A stretch of DNA of 21,201 nt from CAZTDD01 sp964612675 (GTDB taxonomy: Bacteria; Hinthialibacterota; Hinthialibacteria; Hinthialibacterales; JAKPRU01): positions 1-21,201 of the forward strand of contig CAZTDD010000116.1 of assembly GCA_964612675.1 (NCBI GenBank), in the 5' to 3' direction. How positions within the stretch are numbered: the stretch's first letter is position 1; each line of letters opens with the position of its first letter. A program made the translations under genes and the position numbers. The notes beneath the pieces were generated by a model, which saw only the letters and a list, made by a program, of their open reading frames with translations, was not told the origin of the DNA and ran no database searches. Positions 8,115-15,604 of this stretch are shown here, one piece after another.

Positions 8115-9089
8115 TTATTCCACCAATCCGAGCCGCCGGAGCGAAATGTTCACGAGATCGAAGAAATCGTCATCGCTGCGAGTCATCAGAAAATGGATTC
8201 GCCGTCTTTTGCAGAAGTCGCGGATCGCTTCCTGGTAAGCGGTCAGTCGTCTGCGGTAATTGCGAATCAGTTCCGCGCTAACCGATACCTCCACCGGCTC
8301 ATTCGTTTCCAGATCAAGCAACCGTAGCGCGCCCGCGAGATCGGGATCGGCCTCCTCCGGCGCGAGAACTTGAATCGCATACACTTCGTTCTTGCCCTGG
8401 CTGAGGACGCGAAGCGACTCTTCAAAACCGGAAGGGTCCAAGAAATCGGAGATAAAAAGAATAATGCCGGGCCGCGACTGGCGCACTCGGAATTGAAGCG
8501 CCCCTGTTTCGAGATCCGTCTCGCCGCCGGGCTCGGCATCTTCCAGAAAATGTAAGATTTTATTGATCTGTCCCGCTCCCCGAACCGGCTGAAGCCAATC
8601 GAAACGATCAGCGGAGAACACACCGATCCCGACCCGATCCAGGCTCGCCAGTGCGATGTAAGCCAGGGCGGATGCGAAACGACGCGCGTGCAGGTATTTC
8701 TCTGGGCTCCCGTACTCCATCGAGAGACTGCCGTCCAGCACGATATAGACATGCAGATCTTCTTCTTCGTAGAACAGTTTCACGAACAAGCGGTCAAGCC
8801 GGCCGTAGATGTTCCAATCGAGAAATCGTAAATCGTCCCCGCGTGCGTAGTCGCGATAATCGGCAAACTCGATGGAGGTTCCCCGGCGGCGGGAGCGCCG
8901 TTCGCCTTTCATCCGCCCGAGAAAGACTTTTTTCGAAACAAGATGCAACTGCTCCAGTTTTCCGAGGAACTCGGGAGACAAGAGGTTTTCTTTCGTATCT
9001 TCTTTAGGGATTTCGTCCATCGATTTTCGTCTCTCAGAAATCATGTGCCTCAATCCGCCTGGAGGCGAGTTACACAAAGCATGGCTCAT
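8115..9089 (-). CDS. DUF58 (VWA-like) domain protein
   Basis: Soluble DUF58 protein, the usual partner of MoxR ATPases. The signature is intact: RRGTSIEFADYRDYARGDD, then LRFLDWNIYGRLDRLFVKLF, then a VWA-like strand with a MIDAS-type VLDGSLSMEYG. The C-terminal half carries IILFISDFLD and IHFLMTRSDDDFFDLV. The reading frame opens at ATG 9089, which overlaps the MoxR stop as ATGA. Internal Met codons at 9044 and 9020 (MDEIPKED...) are alternatives, because DUF58 similarity begins only near LLSPEFLGKLEQL. The overlap fits translational coupling, but the first 15-23 residues look unconserved. It abuts the next gene with no intergenic base. Confidence 0.93.
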   Translation of the reverse strand: MSHALCNSPPGGLRHMISERRKSMDEIPKEDTKENLLSPEFLGKLEQLHLVSKKVFLGRMKGERRSRRRGTSIEFADYRDYARGDDLRFLDWNIYGRLDRLFVKLFYEEEDLHVYIVLDGSLSMEYGSPEKYLHARRFASALAYIALASLDRVGIGVFSADRFDWLQPVRGAGQINKILHFLEDAEPGGETDLETGALQFRVRQSRPGIILFISDFLDPSGFEESLRVLSQGKNEVYAIQVLAPEEADPDLAGALRLLDLETNEPVEVSVSAELIRNYRRRLTAYQEAIRDFCKRRRIHFLMTRSDDDFFDLVNISLRRLGLVE

Positions 9090-10132
9090 TCCTCGGCGGC
9101 AGTCGGTACATCAGCAACGACATCGTCCAAAATCTGATCCGTTGAAATGCCCTCCGCTTCGCCTTCGAAATTCAGGATCATCCGATGCCGCAGGGACGGT
9201 TTAAGCGCCTTCTTGATATCGTCGAAACTGACATTGTATCGGCCATCGAGTAAGGCCGTGATCTTTCCCGACAGGATCAGCGCCTGCGCGCCTCGCGGAC
9301 TGCTGCCGTAACGCACATATTTGTTTACTTGTTCCGTCGCATACTCGCCGTTCGGGTGCGTCGCGAGAACCAGGCGGACAGCGTAATCCCGAACATGGGA
9401 TGCGATGGGAACTTCAAGGCATAACGCACACATTTCGAGGATCGTGTCGCGATCGATAACGGGTTTGACCTCAGGAATTGTGCTTTCCGTTGTTCGGATG
9501 AGCACCTCCGCCAGTTCGGAACGGTTCGGATAGTCCACAATCAGTTTCAACAGGAATCGATCCAGCTGCGCTTCCGGCAACGGATAAGTCCCTTCCATCT
9601 CCAACGGATTCTGGGTCGCCAGGACAACGAACGGCCGCTGAAGTTCGTAGGACCTGCCGGCGACAGTTACATGCTGCTCCTGCATCGCTTCGAGCAAAGC
9701 GGACTGGGTTTTCGGCGTGGCGCGGTTGATTTCATCGGCGAGAATCACGTTGGCGAAAATCGGTCCCGATTCAAAGCGGAAGTGGCGTGCACCGGATGCG
9801 TCCTGATCGATTACGTTGGTGCCGATGATGTCGGCGGGCATCAAGTCGGGTGTGAACTGGATACGCGAGAAAGTGAGAGACAGGGCACGGGCCATGGTTC
9901 GGACAAGAAGCGTCTTGCCGAGTCCCGGTACGCCCTCCAGAAGCGCGTGCCCCCCTGCCAGGAGACAGATCAGCGTCCCGTCGATAATCTCTCTATTCCC
10001 GACAATCACTTTACCGATCTCGTTGTGAAGCGCCTCGAAATCCTGCCGGAACTGAGCCACACGTTCTTCGACGGATCGTCCACTTAGGACGTTTGTGCTG
10101 GACACGGCATCATTGTTTTTTGTTTCGTTCAT
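9086..10132 (-). CDS. moxR: MoxR-family AAA+ ATPase
   Basis: AAA+ chaperone-like ATPase of 348 aa. Walker A is GVPGLGKT at 67-74, Walker B VILADEIN at 129-136, sensor 1 ATQNP at 172-176, followed by the MoxR signature EGTYPLPEAQLDRF. The C-terminal lid includes GASPRGAQ-like GSSPRGAQALI. The start at 10132 is set by AGGAGA seven bases upstream. The longer open frame to 10327 reads through the tail of the preceding gene and is arginine-rich nonsense. The gene overlaps the upstream VWA protein by 23 bp and ends in an ATGA overlap with DUF58. MoxR proteins are known to act with VWA-domain partners in metal insertion, complex assembly or envelope stress; the substrate here is unknown. Confidence 0.95.
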   Translation of the reverse strand: MNETKNNDAVSSTNVLSGRSVEERVAQFRQDFEALHNEIGKVIVGNREIIDGTLICLLAGGHALLEGVPGLGKTLLVRTMARALSLTFSRIQFTPDLMPADIIGTNVIDQDASGARHFRFESGPIFANVILADEINRATPKTQSALLEAMQEQHVTVAGRSYELQRPFVVLATQNPLEMEGTYPLPEAQLDRFLLKLIVDYPNRSELAEVLIRTTESTIPEVKPVIDRDTILEMCALCLEVPIASHVRDYAVRLVLATHPNGEYATEQVNKYVRYGSSPRGAQALILSGKITALLDGRYNVSFDDIKKALKPSLRHRMILNFEGEAEGISTDQILDDVVADVPTAAEE

Positions 10133-13064
10133 GACGGTCTCCTGTTTTTTGCTGCAATCGGGATTGTGCCCGGCGTTTGGCTTCCAGCAAAGATCCGGTG
10201 TAGCCCGTGGCGGGTCCACGTTCCACCGGAGATTCGGGGATCTCCGCTGCTGTCTCCTGCGTTGTCTTTTCTTTCGGACGTTCGGTACGGCGAACGGGGA
10301 CCTGTTCGGAGGGTTCGGCTTCATCAAGAGAGGTCAGCAATTCCTCTTTTTCAGAGGGCGAAACCCGGGACACGACGGCTTCCTTTTCGGCTTCCGCGCG
10401 GCTCTTGGCCTGCATCAAATGTCCCATTTCTTCCGTCGCGGGGCCTTCCGGCACCGCCGTTCGCCTGAACATGCGTGACACCCATGTCGTTGCCCGCGCG
10501 GCCCCACGGCGGACCTGTGGCATTTCAATAAAGAGACGCCGTACACAGATGTCTGCATAGAACAAAACAAGGGCAACAGCGAGCAGATACGGCCAAAGAG
10601 GTACAGGTTGCGTATGGGCAACCAGGTTATGATCGAAGACAGGCGTTTCCGGCCCCAAAACTCTCCCGCCGCCCAGGCGGGCGATACGACGGAGGAGACT
10701 CTCTTTACTTCGAATGGAACGTTGTTCCGGTGACAGCGGTACCGAGACTCCGCTCCATGCATTTGTCTGGAATTCCTCTCCCTCCACATCAAGACTGATC
10801 AAGTGGGTTCCTGTGAGTTCGATTGGAAAACGTCCTTCGTACCGCCCCGGGGCGGTCTGCTGAATTTGAAACGACGTCTTGTCGATCTCGGGATTGACGG
10901 CGGTCGCGTCGATTTTTAGTCCGTTCAGAAATTCGCCGTTCTCGTCGATAGCATCCACGGCGACGTGAACCCACCGCCCGTCCACCCGGCTTTCGATTTG
11001 AAGCTGCTCGCTCTCCGCGTCGCGCATCGTCCACCGCACCGCCTGGGTCCAGAACTTCGCATATCCTTCCCATGTAAGCCATTGCTGAGCCCAGCGCGGT
11101 TTAGCATCCGAGGTAAAGGCGGCTGTTTTGCCGAGACCATACCTCCGGATTGCTAATAACGGGTCTTTCTTGTCGCTCTGGAGGATCAACTGAGCTTCCG
11201 GACGAACGCTTGTGACAACATACCCCAAGAGCTGCGGGAATCCGGCACTAAAACCGTCAATGATTTCGTTGGGAGAAACAACAACGGGGGTGAACGGTTC
11301 TTCGACGATCAGACTGCGGCGCACACGAGAAGCTTCTTTGATGAAAATCGAGGGCAGCTTGGCACTCTCTTTGGTCGTATAAGCCCTTCCCCCGCCCCTG
11401 CTTGCGAGCCATCTCATGACATCTTCGTTGGCCGGGTTATTGTGTGTATCGAGACAGACGGTGCTGATCGTGATTTTGGCTGCGCGTATGTCTTCGACCA
11501 GAGACTGCGTAGGCCGAATAGGGTCTCCATCCGACATAATGACAATGTGTTTCACATTGGCGGGACAATTCAGCAGCGAGTCATACGCCATTTGAAGCGT
11601 CGTATCGAAATCCGGCATGTCCCCGATATCCTCAAACCGGAGGTTCGCGATAAGCTGGCGTTGCTTCTGTTTGTCCCCCGCTTGTGCCAATGGAAAGAGC
11701 CAGCTTTCACCGTGCATGTTGCTATAGCGAAGGAAACCGATATAGTCGTGACGGGAAAGGGTTTCCAAAGCGGCCATCGAGATTTCCTGTGCCCAATAGT
11801 TGGCCTGCGGGATTTCGCAGGTATGCATGATCAACGCCAGCGCACCGCTGGGGATGATTTTTCGCTGTTTGACGTCCATTGTGACCGGTAAAGCTTCTTC
11901 GACGGGCGTCCCGAGATAGCCGCCGGAGCCGAAGCTCTCCTGCCCGCCCAGCATCATGAGACCGATCCCAAAGTCTCTCACCGCGCTTTGGATCATGCGT
12001 TGTTGTTGAAGTGAAAGGTCGCCCGCACTGACATCGGAGAGGATTACCAACTCATAGGCCGTATACTCTTCAAGAGAGGTGGGAGCCGCTTCCGGCGGCC
12101 GGATGCTGACGGAGATGCCCGCTTCTTCGAGCGCCGCCGTCAGGTAAACCCCCTCTTCAGTTTCGCCCTCCAAATAAAGGACTTTCCCTGTCCCCGCGAC
12201 ATTAACGAAGCTCTGGCCGCGGTTATTTGTGCCTCGGCTATCGGTTCTGGGCTCGACAACCGCCTCGAAGGTACGAAACCCCGATTCGGTCATCTCCTGG
12301 GGAACCGAAAAAGCGTTCTTGCCCTGTTGAAGTTCCACCGGCTGTTCGGCAACCAGTTCGTCCCCTCGAAACAGCCGGAGGATGGCAGGACCGGCCCGTT
12401 GGGCGTTCACAATAACTGTCACATCGAAGGGCTCGTTTTCACGGACGACATGAGGATTGACGACTTCCTCCAGCATTATTTCGTCGTCATATTCGTATCG
12501 GATGGGCAAAACGGAGACTTCTATCGAATTCGCTTTCGCGCGCCTTACTTCGGATTCTACATCGCCCTGGGTCTGGTTCCCATCGGTAATTAAGACAATT
12601 CTCTTTTGCGATTCCTGAGGGAAAGCGGCCATTGCCAGACGAATCGCACGGGAAATGTCGGTGCCTTCCGTATCGACAAACGTGCTGAATTGGGCGATAT
12701 CGAGTTCTTTCACCGGCGGTGTTTCGATAGCGGCCTGTTTCCCGAAGAAAACCACGCCGGCGCGGTCTTTATCCGTCATGTTCTCTGTTTGTTCTGCAAG
12801 ATAGGTTTCTACAAACGGACGTTCGGACGCGGGAATCGAAGAGGAGCGGTCAACGACGAAAATAACGGAAAGATAATCGCTCTCGTACAGCAGCTGCGAT
12901 TCCGCAATGGCTCCAACCAGCAGCACAAAAGCTATAGCGCGCAATACAAGAACGAGCCTTTTTCGTCCACGGCCTAGAATGCGCACAGATCGAGCGGCCG
13001 CAACAATCCCCGGAAGAAGAAGCAGCAACAGAAGCATCCACGGGCGCAAAAACTCGATTTTCAT
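10110..13064 (-). CDS. Large VWA and glutamine-amidotransferase-like membrane protein
   Basis: Membrane protein of 984 aa. Two N-terminal helices (about 9-23 and 37-54) precede a first VWA domain with MIDAS VVDRSSS (71-76). A class I glutamine-amidotransferase-like domain follows, with GKVLYLEG near residue 290 and LMMLGGQESFGSGGYLGTPVEEALP further on. I see no catalytic Cys, which is usual for this group. A second VWA-like segment lacks the full MIDAS (ALALIMHTCE) but keeps HIVIMSDGDP. A last helix (LLAVALVLFYADICV) lies near residue 830 and a charged cytoplasmic tail of about 135 residues repeats an LxxAKxRA motif twice. The start at 13064 overlaps the NHL gene stop as ATGA; the longer frame to 13184 only reads through that gene. 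Such proteins typically accompany MoxR/DUF58/BatA genes, as here. Confidence 0.9.
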   Translation of the reverse strand: MKIEFLRPWMLLLLLLLPGIVAAARSVRILGRGRKRLVLVLRAIAFVLLVGAIAESQLLYESDYLSVIFVVDRSSSIPASERPFVETYLAEQTENMTDKDRAGVVFFGKQAAIETPPVKELDIAQFSTFVDTEGTDISRAIRLAMAAFPQESQKRIVLITDGNQTQGDVESEVRRAKANSIEVSVLPIRYEYDDEIMLEEVVNPHVVRENEPFDVTVIVNAQRAGPAILRLFRGDELVAEQPVELQQGKNAFSVPQEMTESGFRTFEAVVEPRTDSRGTNNRGQSFVNVAGTGKVLYLEGETEEGVYLTAALEEAGISVSIRPPEAAPTSLEEYTAYELVILSDVSAGDLSLQQQRMIQSAVRDFGIGLMMLGGQESFGSGGYLGTPVEEALPVTMDVKQRKIIPSGALALIMHTCEIPQANYWAQEISMAALETLSRHDYIGFLRYSNMHGESWLFPLAQAGDKQKQRQLIANLRFEDIGDMPDFDTTLQMAYDSLLNCPANVKHIVIMSDGDPIRPTQSLVEDIRAAKITISTVCLDTHNNPANEDVMRWLASRGGGRAYTTKESAKLPSIFIKEASRVRRSLIVEEPFTPVVVSPNEIIDGFSAGFPQLLGYVVTSVRPEAQLILQSDKKDPLLAIRRYGLGKTAAFTSDAKPRWAQQWLTWEGYAKFWTQAVRWTMRDAESEQLQIESRVDGRWVHVAVDAIDENGEFLNGLKIDATAVNPEIDKTSFQIQQTAPGRYEGRFPIELTGTHLISLDVEGEEFQTNAWSGVSVPLSPEQRSIRSKESLLRRIARLGGGRVLGPETPVFDHNLVAHTQPVPLWPYLLAVALVLFYADICVRRLFIEMPQVRRGAARATTWVSRMFRRTAVPEGPATEEMGHLMQAKSRAEAEKEAVVSRVSPSEKEELLTSLDEAEPSEQVPVRRTERPKEKTTQETAAEIPESPVERGPATGYTGSLLEAKRRAQSRLQQKTGDRHERNKKQ

Positions 13065-14023
13065 GTCGTACCCGGTACGTTCGCCTCTTTTGAATACAAG
13101 ACGGACCGGTTCAATACAACGATACGATGGTTTCCGGTATCGGCGATGTAAACCGTTCCGGCCGCGTCCACCGCCACCCCCCAAGGAGCATACAACTGTC
13201 CTTCACCGGTGCCACCCTCGCCCCACTGCCCCAGATATTCTCCATTGGGTGTGAATTTTTGAACCCGATGGTTACCAAACTCACACACGTAGAGAAATCC
13301 CTCGTCATCGACAGCGACGTCGTAGGGATAATTAAATTGTCCGGCGGACTCCCCACGTTCCCCCCACATGGTTAGAAACTTGCCACTTGCCGAAAAACAC
13401 TGAATTCTGTGATTCGCCGCGTCGGACACGAAGATCTTTCCGGATGGATGATAAACAACCGCCATCGGACGCCTCAGTTCGCCCGAGCCGGTGCCGTGTC
13501 CACCAAAGGCCTTCACAAAGGACCCGTCACTCCCGAATTTCTGTATCCGGTCTTCAATGCCGTACTCGCATACGTAGTAATTACCATCCTCGTCATGAGT
13601 TACGCCTGTCACAAAGCTGAAGCGCCCCGGTTCGTCACCGAACGATCCGATCTCGCCGATCGGTGTGCCATCCGTTTTATAGTGTAATATGCGACTATTG
13701 TGGGTGTCCGGTATCCAGAGATCGCCTGTTGAGTCCACCGCTATCGATGTCGGGGTGCCACGGTCCTGATCCGGAAGCGGCCAGGATCGAAGGGGAGTCC
13801 CGTCCGTTTGGTACACAATCAACCGACCCGTTTTGTCGATGATGTAAAGTCGATCTTCGTACGAAGCGATGGCGCGAGGACTGGTGAACTCACCGAGATC
13901 CTCCCCCGGAGCGCCCCAGTGTTGTACTTCACCCGCCGTATTGGATCGAAAATCGGTTTCGCACGCACAAAGAAGCAGAACAACGGAAAGGCAGGTCAGC
14001 GGTTGATGAAAGGGACACTTCAT
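13061..14023 (-). CDS. NHL-repeat beta-propeller lipoprotein
   Basis: Probable lipoprotein of 320 aa. MKCPFHQPLTCLSVVLLLCAC gives a hydrophobic signal with a lipobox-like LCAC (Cys21). The mature part is made of about six NHL repeats, e.g. GELRRPMAVVYHPSGKIFVS, DAANHRIQCF, GQFNYPYDVAVDDEGFLYVC, EFGNHRVQKF, GQLYAPWGVAVDAAGTVYIA and DTGNHRIVVL, consistent with a six-bladed propeller. ATG 14023 has GGGGGAAC about 8-10 bases upstream; the upstream in-frame region to 14086 is repeat sequence. It is the first gene of the minus-strand operon and its stop overlaps the next start. NHL propellers usually bind proteins or other ligands; it may be the extracytoplasmic partner of the VWA module, which is inference. 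Confidence 0.9.
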   Translation of the reverse strand: MKCPFHQPLTCLSVVLLLCACETDFRSNTAGEVQHWGAPGEDLGEFTSPRAIASYEDRLYIIDKTGRLIVYQTDGTPLRSWPLPDQDRGTPTSIAVDSTGDLWIPDTHNSRILHYKTDGTPIGEIGSFGDEPGRFSFVTGVTHDEDGNYYVCEYGIEDRIQKFGSDGSFVKAFGGHGTGSGELRRPMAVVYHPSGKIFVSDAANHRIQCFSASGKFLTMWGERGESAGQFNYPYDVAVDDEGFLYVCEFGNHRVQKFTPNGEYLGQWGEGGTGEGQLYAPWGVAVDAAGTVYIADTGNHRIVVLNRSVLYSKEANVPGTT

Positions 14024-14085
14024 TTTTTCTCGTTCCCCCTGGAGCCTTTTACGTCGGCGGGGAGACAATCCCGATGACAACCCCA

Positions 14086-14300
14086 CTCTACCCCCAATGT
14101 CATCGAGTCAGGAAGGATTTTCCTGTGTTTCGTTCCGTCCCACCCGTCATTTCGACCGAAGGGAGAGATCTTGTCGGCGATTGCCCGCAGCGTTTGAAAT
14201 AACAAAAAGGATTCGCACTGTGGCAGTCGTCCCACTCGTGCCGGCTCAGGAGGCGCTTCGCCCTCACGCCCGAAACGCATTTGTCCTTAACCTAACGGCA
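14086..14300. repeat. Mosaic of degenerate dispersed repeats
   Basis: This stretch lies upstream of the NHL gene and is built of repeat fragments. CCCCAATGTCAT (about 14092-14103) resembles the inverted repeat at 14323. GTCATTTCGACCGAAGGGAG (14147-14166) is a motif I recognise as dispersed in many bacterial genomes. CCGGCTCAGGAGGCGCTTCG (about 14241-14260) is a degenerate half of the palindrome found at 14361 and 18375. Its translations (e.g. GREGEAPPEPA) are typical spurious repeat peptides. I see no gene or convincing promoter for the NHL operon here. Confidence 0.6.
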
Positions 14301-14322
14301 TCGCATGCCGGGGAGGGATAAG

Positions 14323-14467
14323 CCCAATGTCATTAAGTTAAGTTTCAGAGAAGGAGCGAGGGGAGGGCGAACCTCCTGGTGAGCCGCATTTTTCTTCATT
14401 TCGGCTCGGCGGGAGCCTCGCCCTCCCAGCAAACGGCTTCGCCCTTTCCTAACTTAATGACATTGGG
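14323..14467. repeat. Nested inverted-repeat element (MITE/REP-like)
   Basis: Outer arms CCCAATGTCATTAAGTTA (14323-14340) and TAACTTAATGACATTGGG (14450-14467) are perfect 18-bp inverted repeats. Between them lies a second imperfect palindrome with arms 14361-14386 (GGGAGGGCGAACCTCCTGGT...) and 14403-14427 (GGCTCGGCGGGAGCCTCGCC...), separated by an AT-rich loop. A near-identical inner palindrome occurs at 18375-18445, and an inverted copy of the left junction occurs at 1-40. There is no internal ORF, so mobilisation would have to be in trans. Confidence 0.75.
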
Positions 14468-14805
14468 GATAAGTCTACCGATACTCAGCAGCAACTCTTT
14501 ACAGACTTATTGAATTGCGACTATCAATCGTGATGACTTCCCCACAAGCGCAGGTAGTTTTCTTACAGCTAAGAGGATTAAAACCCGAAAAGTCGTCTTT
14601 TAACTCTTATCCGCCGATAACTTTTGAAGATGGTGCGACTACCATCCAAGAACGAATCGAGCGCGGAACGTCGTTTTTACATAAGGTCGTTTTGGCCTTT
14701 ATTTGCAAGGGATTTTCGGTGTGGTGTTGTTTTGGACACCGCTTTTCGATGGATTGGAAGGATGCGATGGCAAGAACAAGTGGATAAAGAAATATGAAAA
14801 GAAGC
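14468..14805. other. Gene-free, AT-richer stretch
   Basis: About 340 bp between the inverted-repeat element and the promoter of the histone-like gene. Composition is visibly more AT-rich than the surroundings. A 90-codon plus frame (14515-14787) and a 76-codon minus frame exist, but neither has a convincing ribosome-binding site, recognisable domain or coding-like composition. It could hold a long leader, a small RNA or a decayed gene; nothing can be assigned. Confidence 0.35.
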
Positions 14806-14835
14806 TTGACAAAGTTACATTGGGTGTAATATAAC
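14806..14835 (+). promoter_or_regulatory. Sigma70-like promoter of the histone-like gene
   Basis: TTGACA at 14806-14811 is a perfect -35 box; TATAAC at 14830-14835 is a good -10 box, with an 18-bp spacer. Transcription would start near 14842, giving a leader of about 60 nt before the TTG start at 14902. This is the clearest promoter in the window. Confidence 0.75.
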
Positions 14836-14887
14836 ATGAGGAGTTATAAACACTCGGAGAGTGTTTTGTAACCAGGGTCGATCAGAG

Positions 14888-14897
14888 AGGAGGTGAT
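14888..14897 (+). promoter_or_regulatory. Full-length Shine-Dalgarno that fixes a TTG start
   Basis: AGGAGGTGAT is fully complementary to the 16S rRNA 3' end consensus. The GTG at 14893 lies inside it and cannot be the start. The TTG at 14902 is 8 bases past GGAGG and is therefore the likely initiator. Confidence 0.8.
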
Positions 14898-14901
14898 TGG
14901 G

Positions 14902-15324
14902 TTGGCAAGAGCGGCGCGTAAGAAAGCGGCACCAAAGAAAAAGGCAGCGGCGAAAAAGAAAGCTGGGGCCAAGAAGACCACTGCGAAGAAACGCACTGCC
15001 AAGAAGGCTGCAGGTAAGAAAACCGCGGCCAAGAAGAAGACTACGCGTAAGAAGTCCGCAGCCAAGAAAACTGCGGCCAAGAAGAAGACTACGCGTAAGA
15101 AGTCCGCGGCCAAAAAGACTGCGGCCAAGAAGAAGACTACGCGTAAGAAGTCCGCGGCCAAAAAGAAGTCCACGGCCAAGAAAAAGACCGGGACGAAGAA
15201 GAAGTCTACGGCCAAGAAGAAGACTACGCGTAAGAAGTCCGCAGCCAAAAAGACTGCGGCCAAGAAAACCACGGGCAGGAAAAGAACGACCAAAAAGGTC
15301 ACAGCCACCCCGACCACCACGTAA
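14902..15324 (+). CDS. Lysine-rich histone H1-like DNA-binding protein
   Basis: Small (140 aa), extremely basic protein made almost entirely of Lys, Ala, Thr, Ser and Arg, beginning MARAARKKAAPKKKAAAKKK. It is composed of KKxAAKK/KKTTRKKSAAKKTAA-type repeats and ends in TATPTTT. It resembles eukaryotic H1 C-terminal tails and bacterial H1-like proteins (Chlamydia Hc2, Bordetella BpH1, AlgP tails), which bind and compact DNA without sequence specificity; it should be disordered until bound. The start is TTG 14902, given the perfect Shine-Dalgarno. It has its own sigma70-like promoter and a downstream hairpin terminator, so it is monocistronic and probably well expressed. The antisense frame, full of Val/Leu/Phe, is an artefact of the Lys/Ala codons. 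Confidence 0.88.
   Translation: MARAARKKAAPKKKAAAKKKAGAKKTTAKKRTAKKAAGKKTAAKKKTTRKKSAAKKTAAKKKTTRKKSAAKKTAAKKKTTRKKSAAKKKSTAKKKTGTKKKSTAKKKTTRKKSAAKKTAAKKTTGRKRTTKKVTATPTTT
15031..15243 (+). repeat. 48-bp in-gene repeats of the histone-like gene
   Basis: The sequence AAGAAGAAGACTACGCGTAA begins at 15031, 15079, 15127 and 15214, so the first three copies have an exact 48-bp (16-codon) period and are nearly identical at the DNA level. The encoded unit is KKKTTRKKSAAKKTAA. Such repeats can expand or contract by slippage or recombination while keeping frame. Confidence 0.9.
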
Positions 15325-15477
15325 CAACGGGTATGGGTCGGCCGTCGAGTCAAGACTCGGCGAGTGATGTTTTGGTTGTTTTTTCCGATGGTTCAACATC
15401 CATGAGATGACAGGCCCGCGATGCGGGAGTAGTCAAAAGGAACCGATCACGGGCGTACCAATCAAGTGAATGAGTTT

Positions 15478-15516
15478 CGCTCCAAAGGCAGGAAAACTTT
15501 GGAGCGATTCTTTTCT
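15478..15516 (+). terminator. Rho-independent terminator
   Basis: CGCTCCAAAG (15478-15487) pairs perfectly with CTTTGGAGCG (15497-15506) around a 9-base loop, followed by ATTCTTTTCT. It lies about 150 bp after the histone-like gene and before the amidase-like gene. The 15325-15477 stretch between holds a short CCCGC/GCGGG hairpin (near 15417-15427) and no ORF. Confidence 0.75.
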
Positions 15517-15604
15517 GCCAGCCACGATACCGTGGACAGATCTTGCGAAAGAGCGCTACACTTCCTACCAATTGACACCTAGAACCGCCGTTGTGGAGGT
15601 TTGA

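Noticed and set aside
14020..14280. Minus-strand frame with GREGEAPPEPA peptide
   Set aside because: This is a translation of dispersed repeat sequence, a common source of spurious gene calls.
14515..14787. Plus-strand 90-codon frame
   Set aside because: No ribosome-binding site, no recognisable domain and unconvincing residue composition; described only as gene-free sequence.
14844..15353. Hydrophobic minus-strand frames that look like a membrane protein
   Set aside because: They are the mirror of AAG/GCC codons in the lysine-rich gene; the plus strand has the promoter, Shine-Dalgarno and start.
15341..15363. Hairpin just after the histone-like gene as terminator
   Set aside because: The stem is short and interrupted and no T-run follows directly; the hairpin at 15478 is much better.
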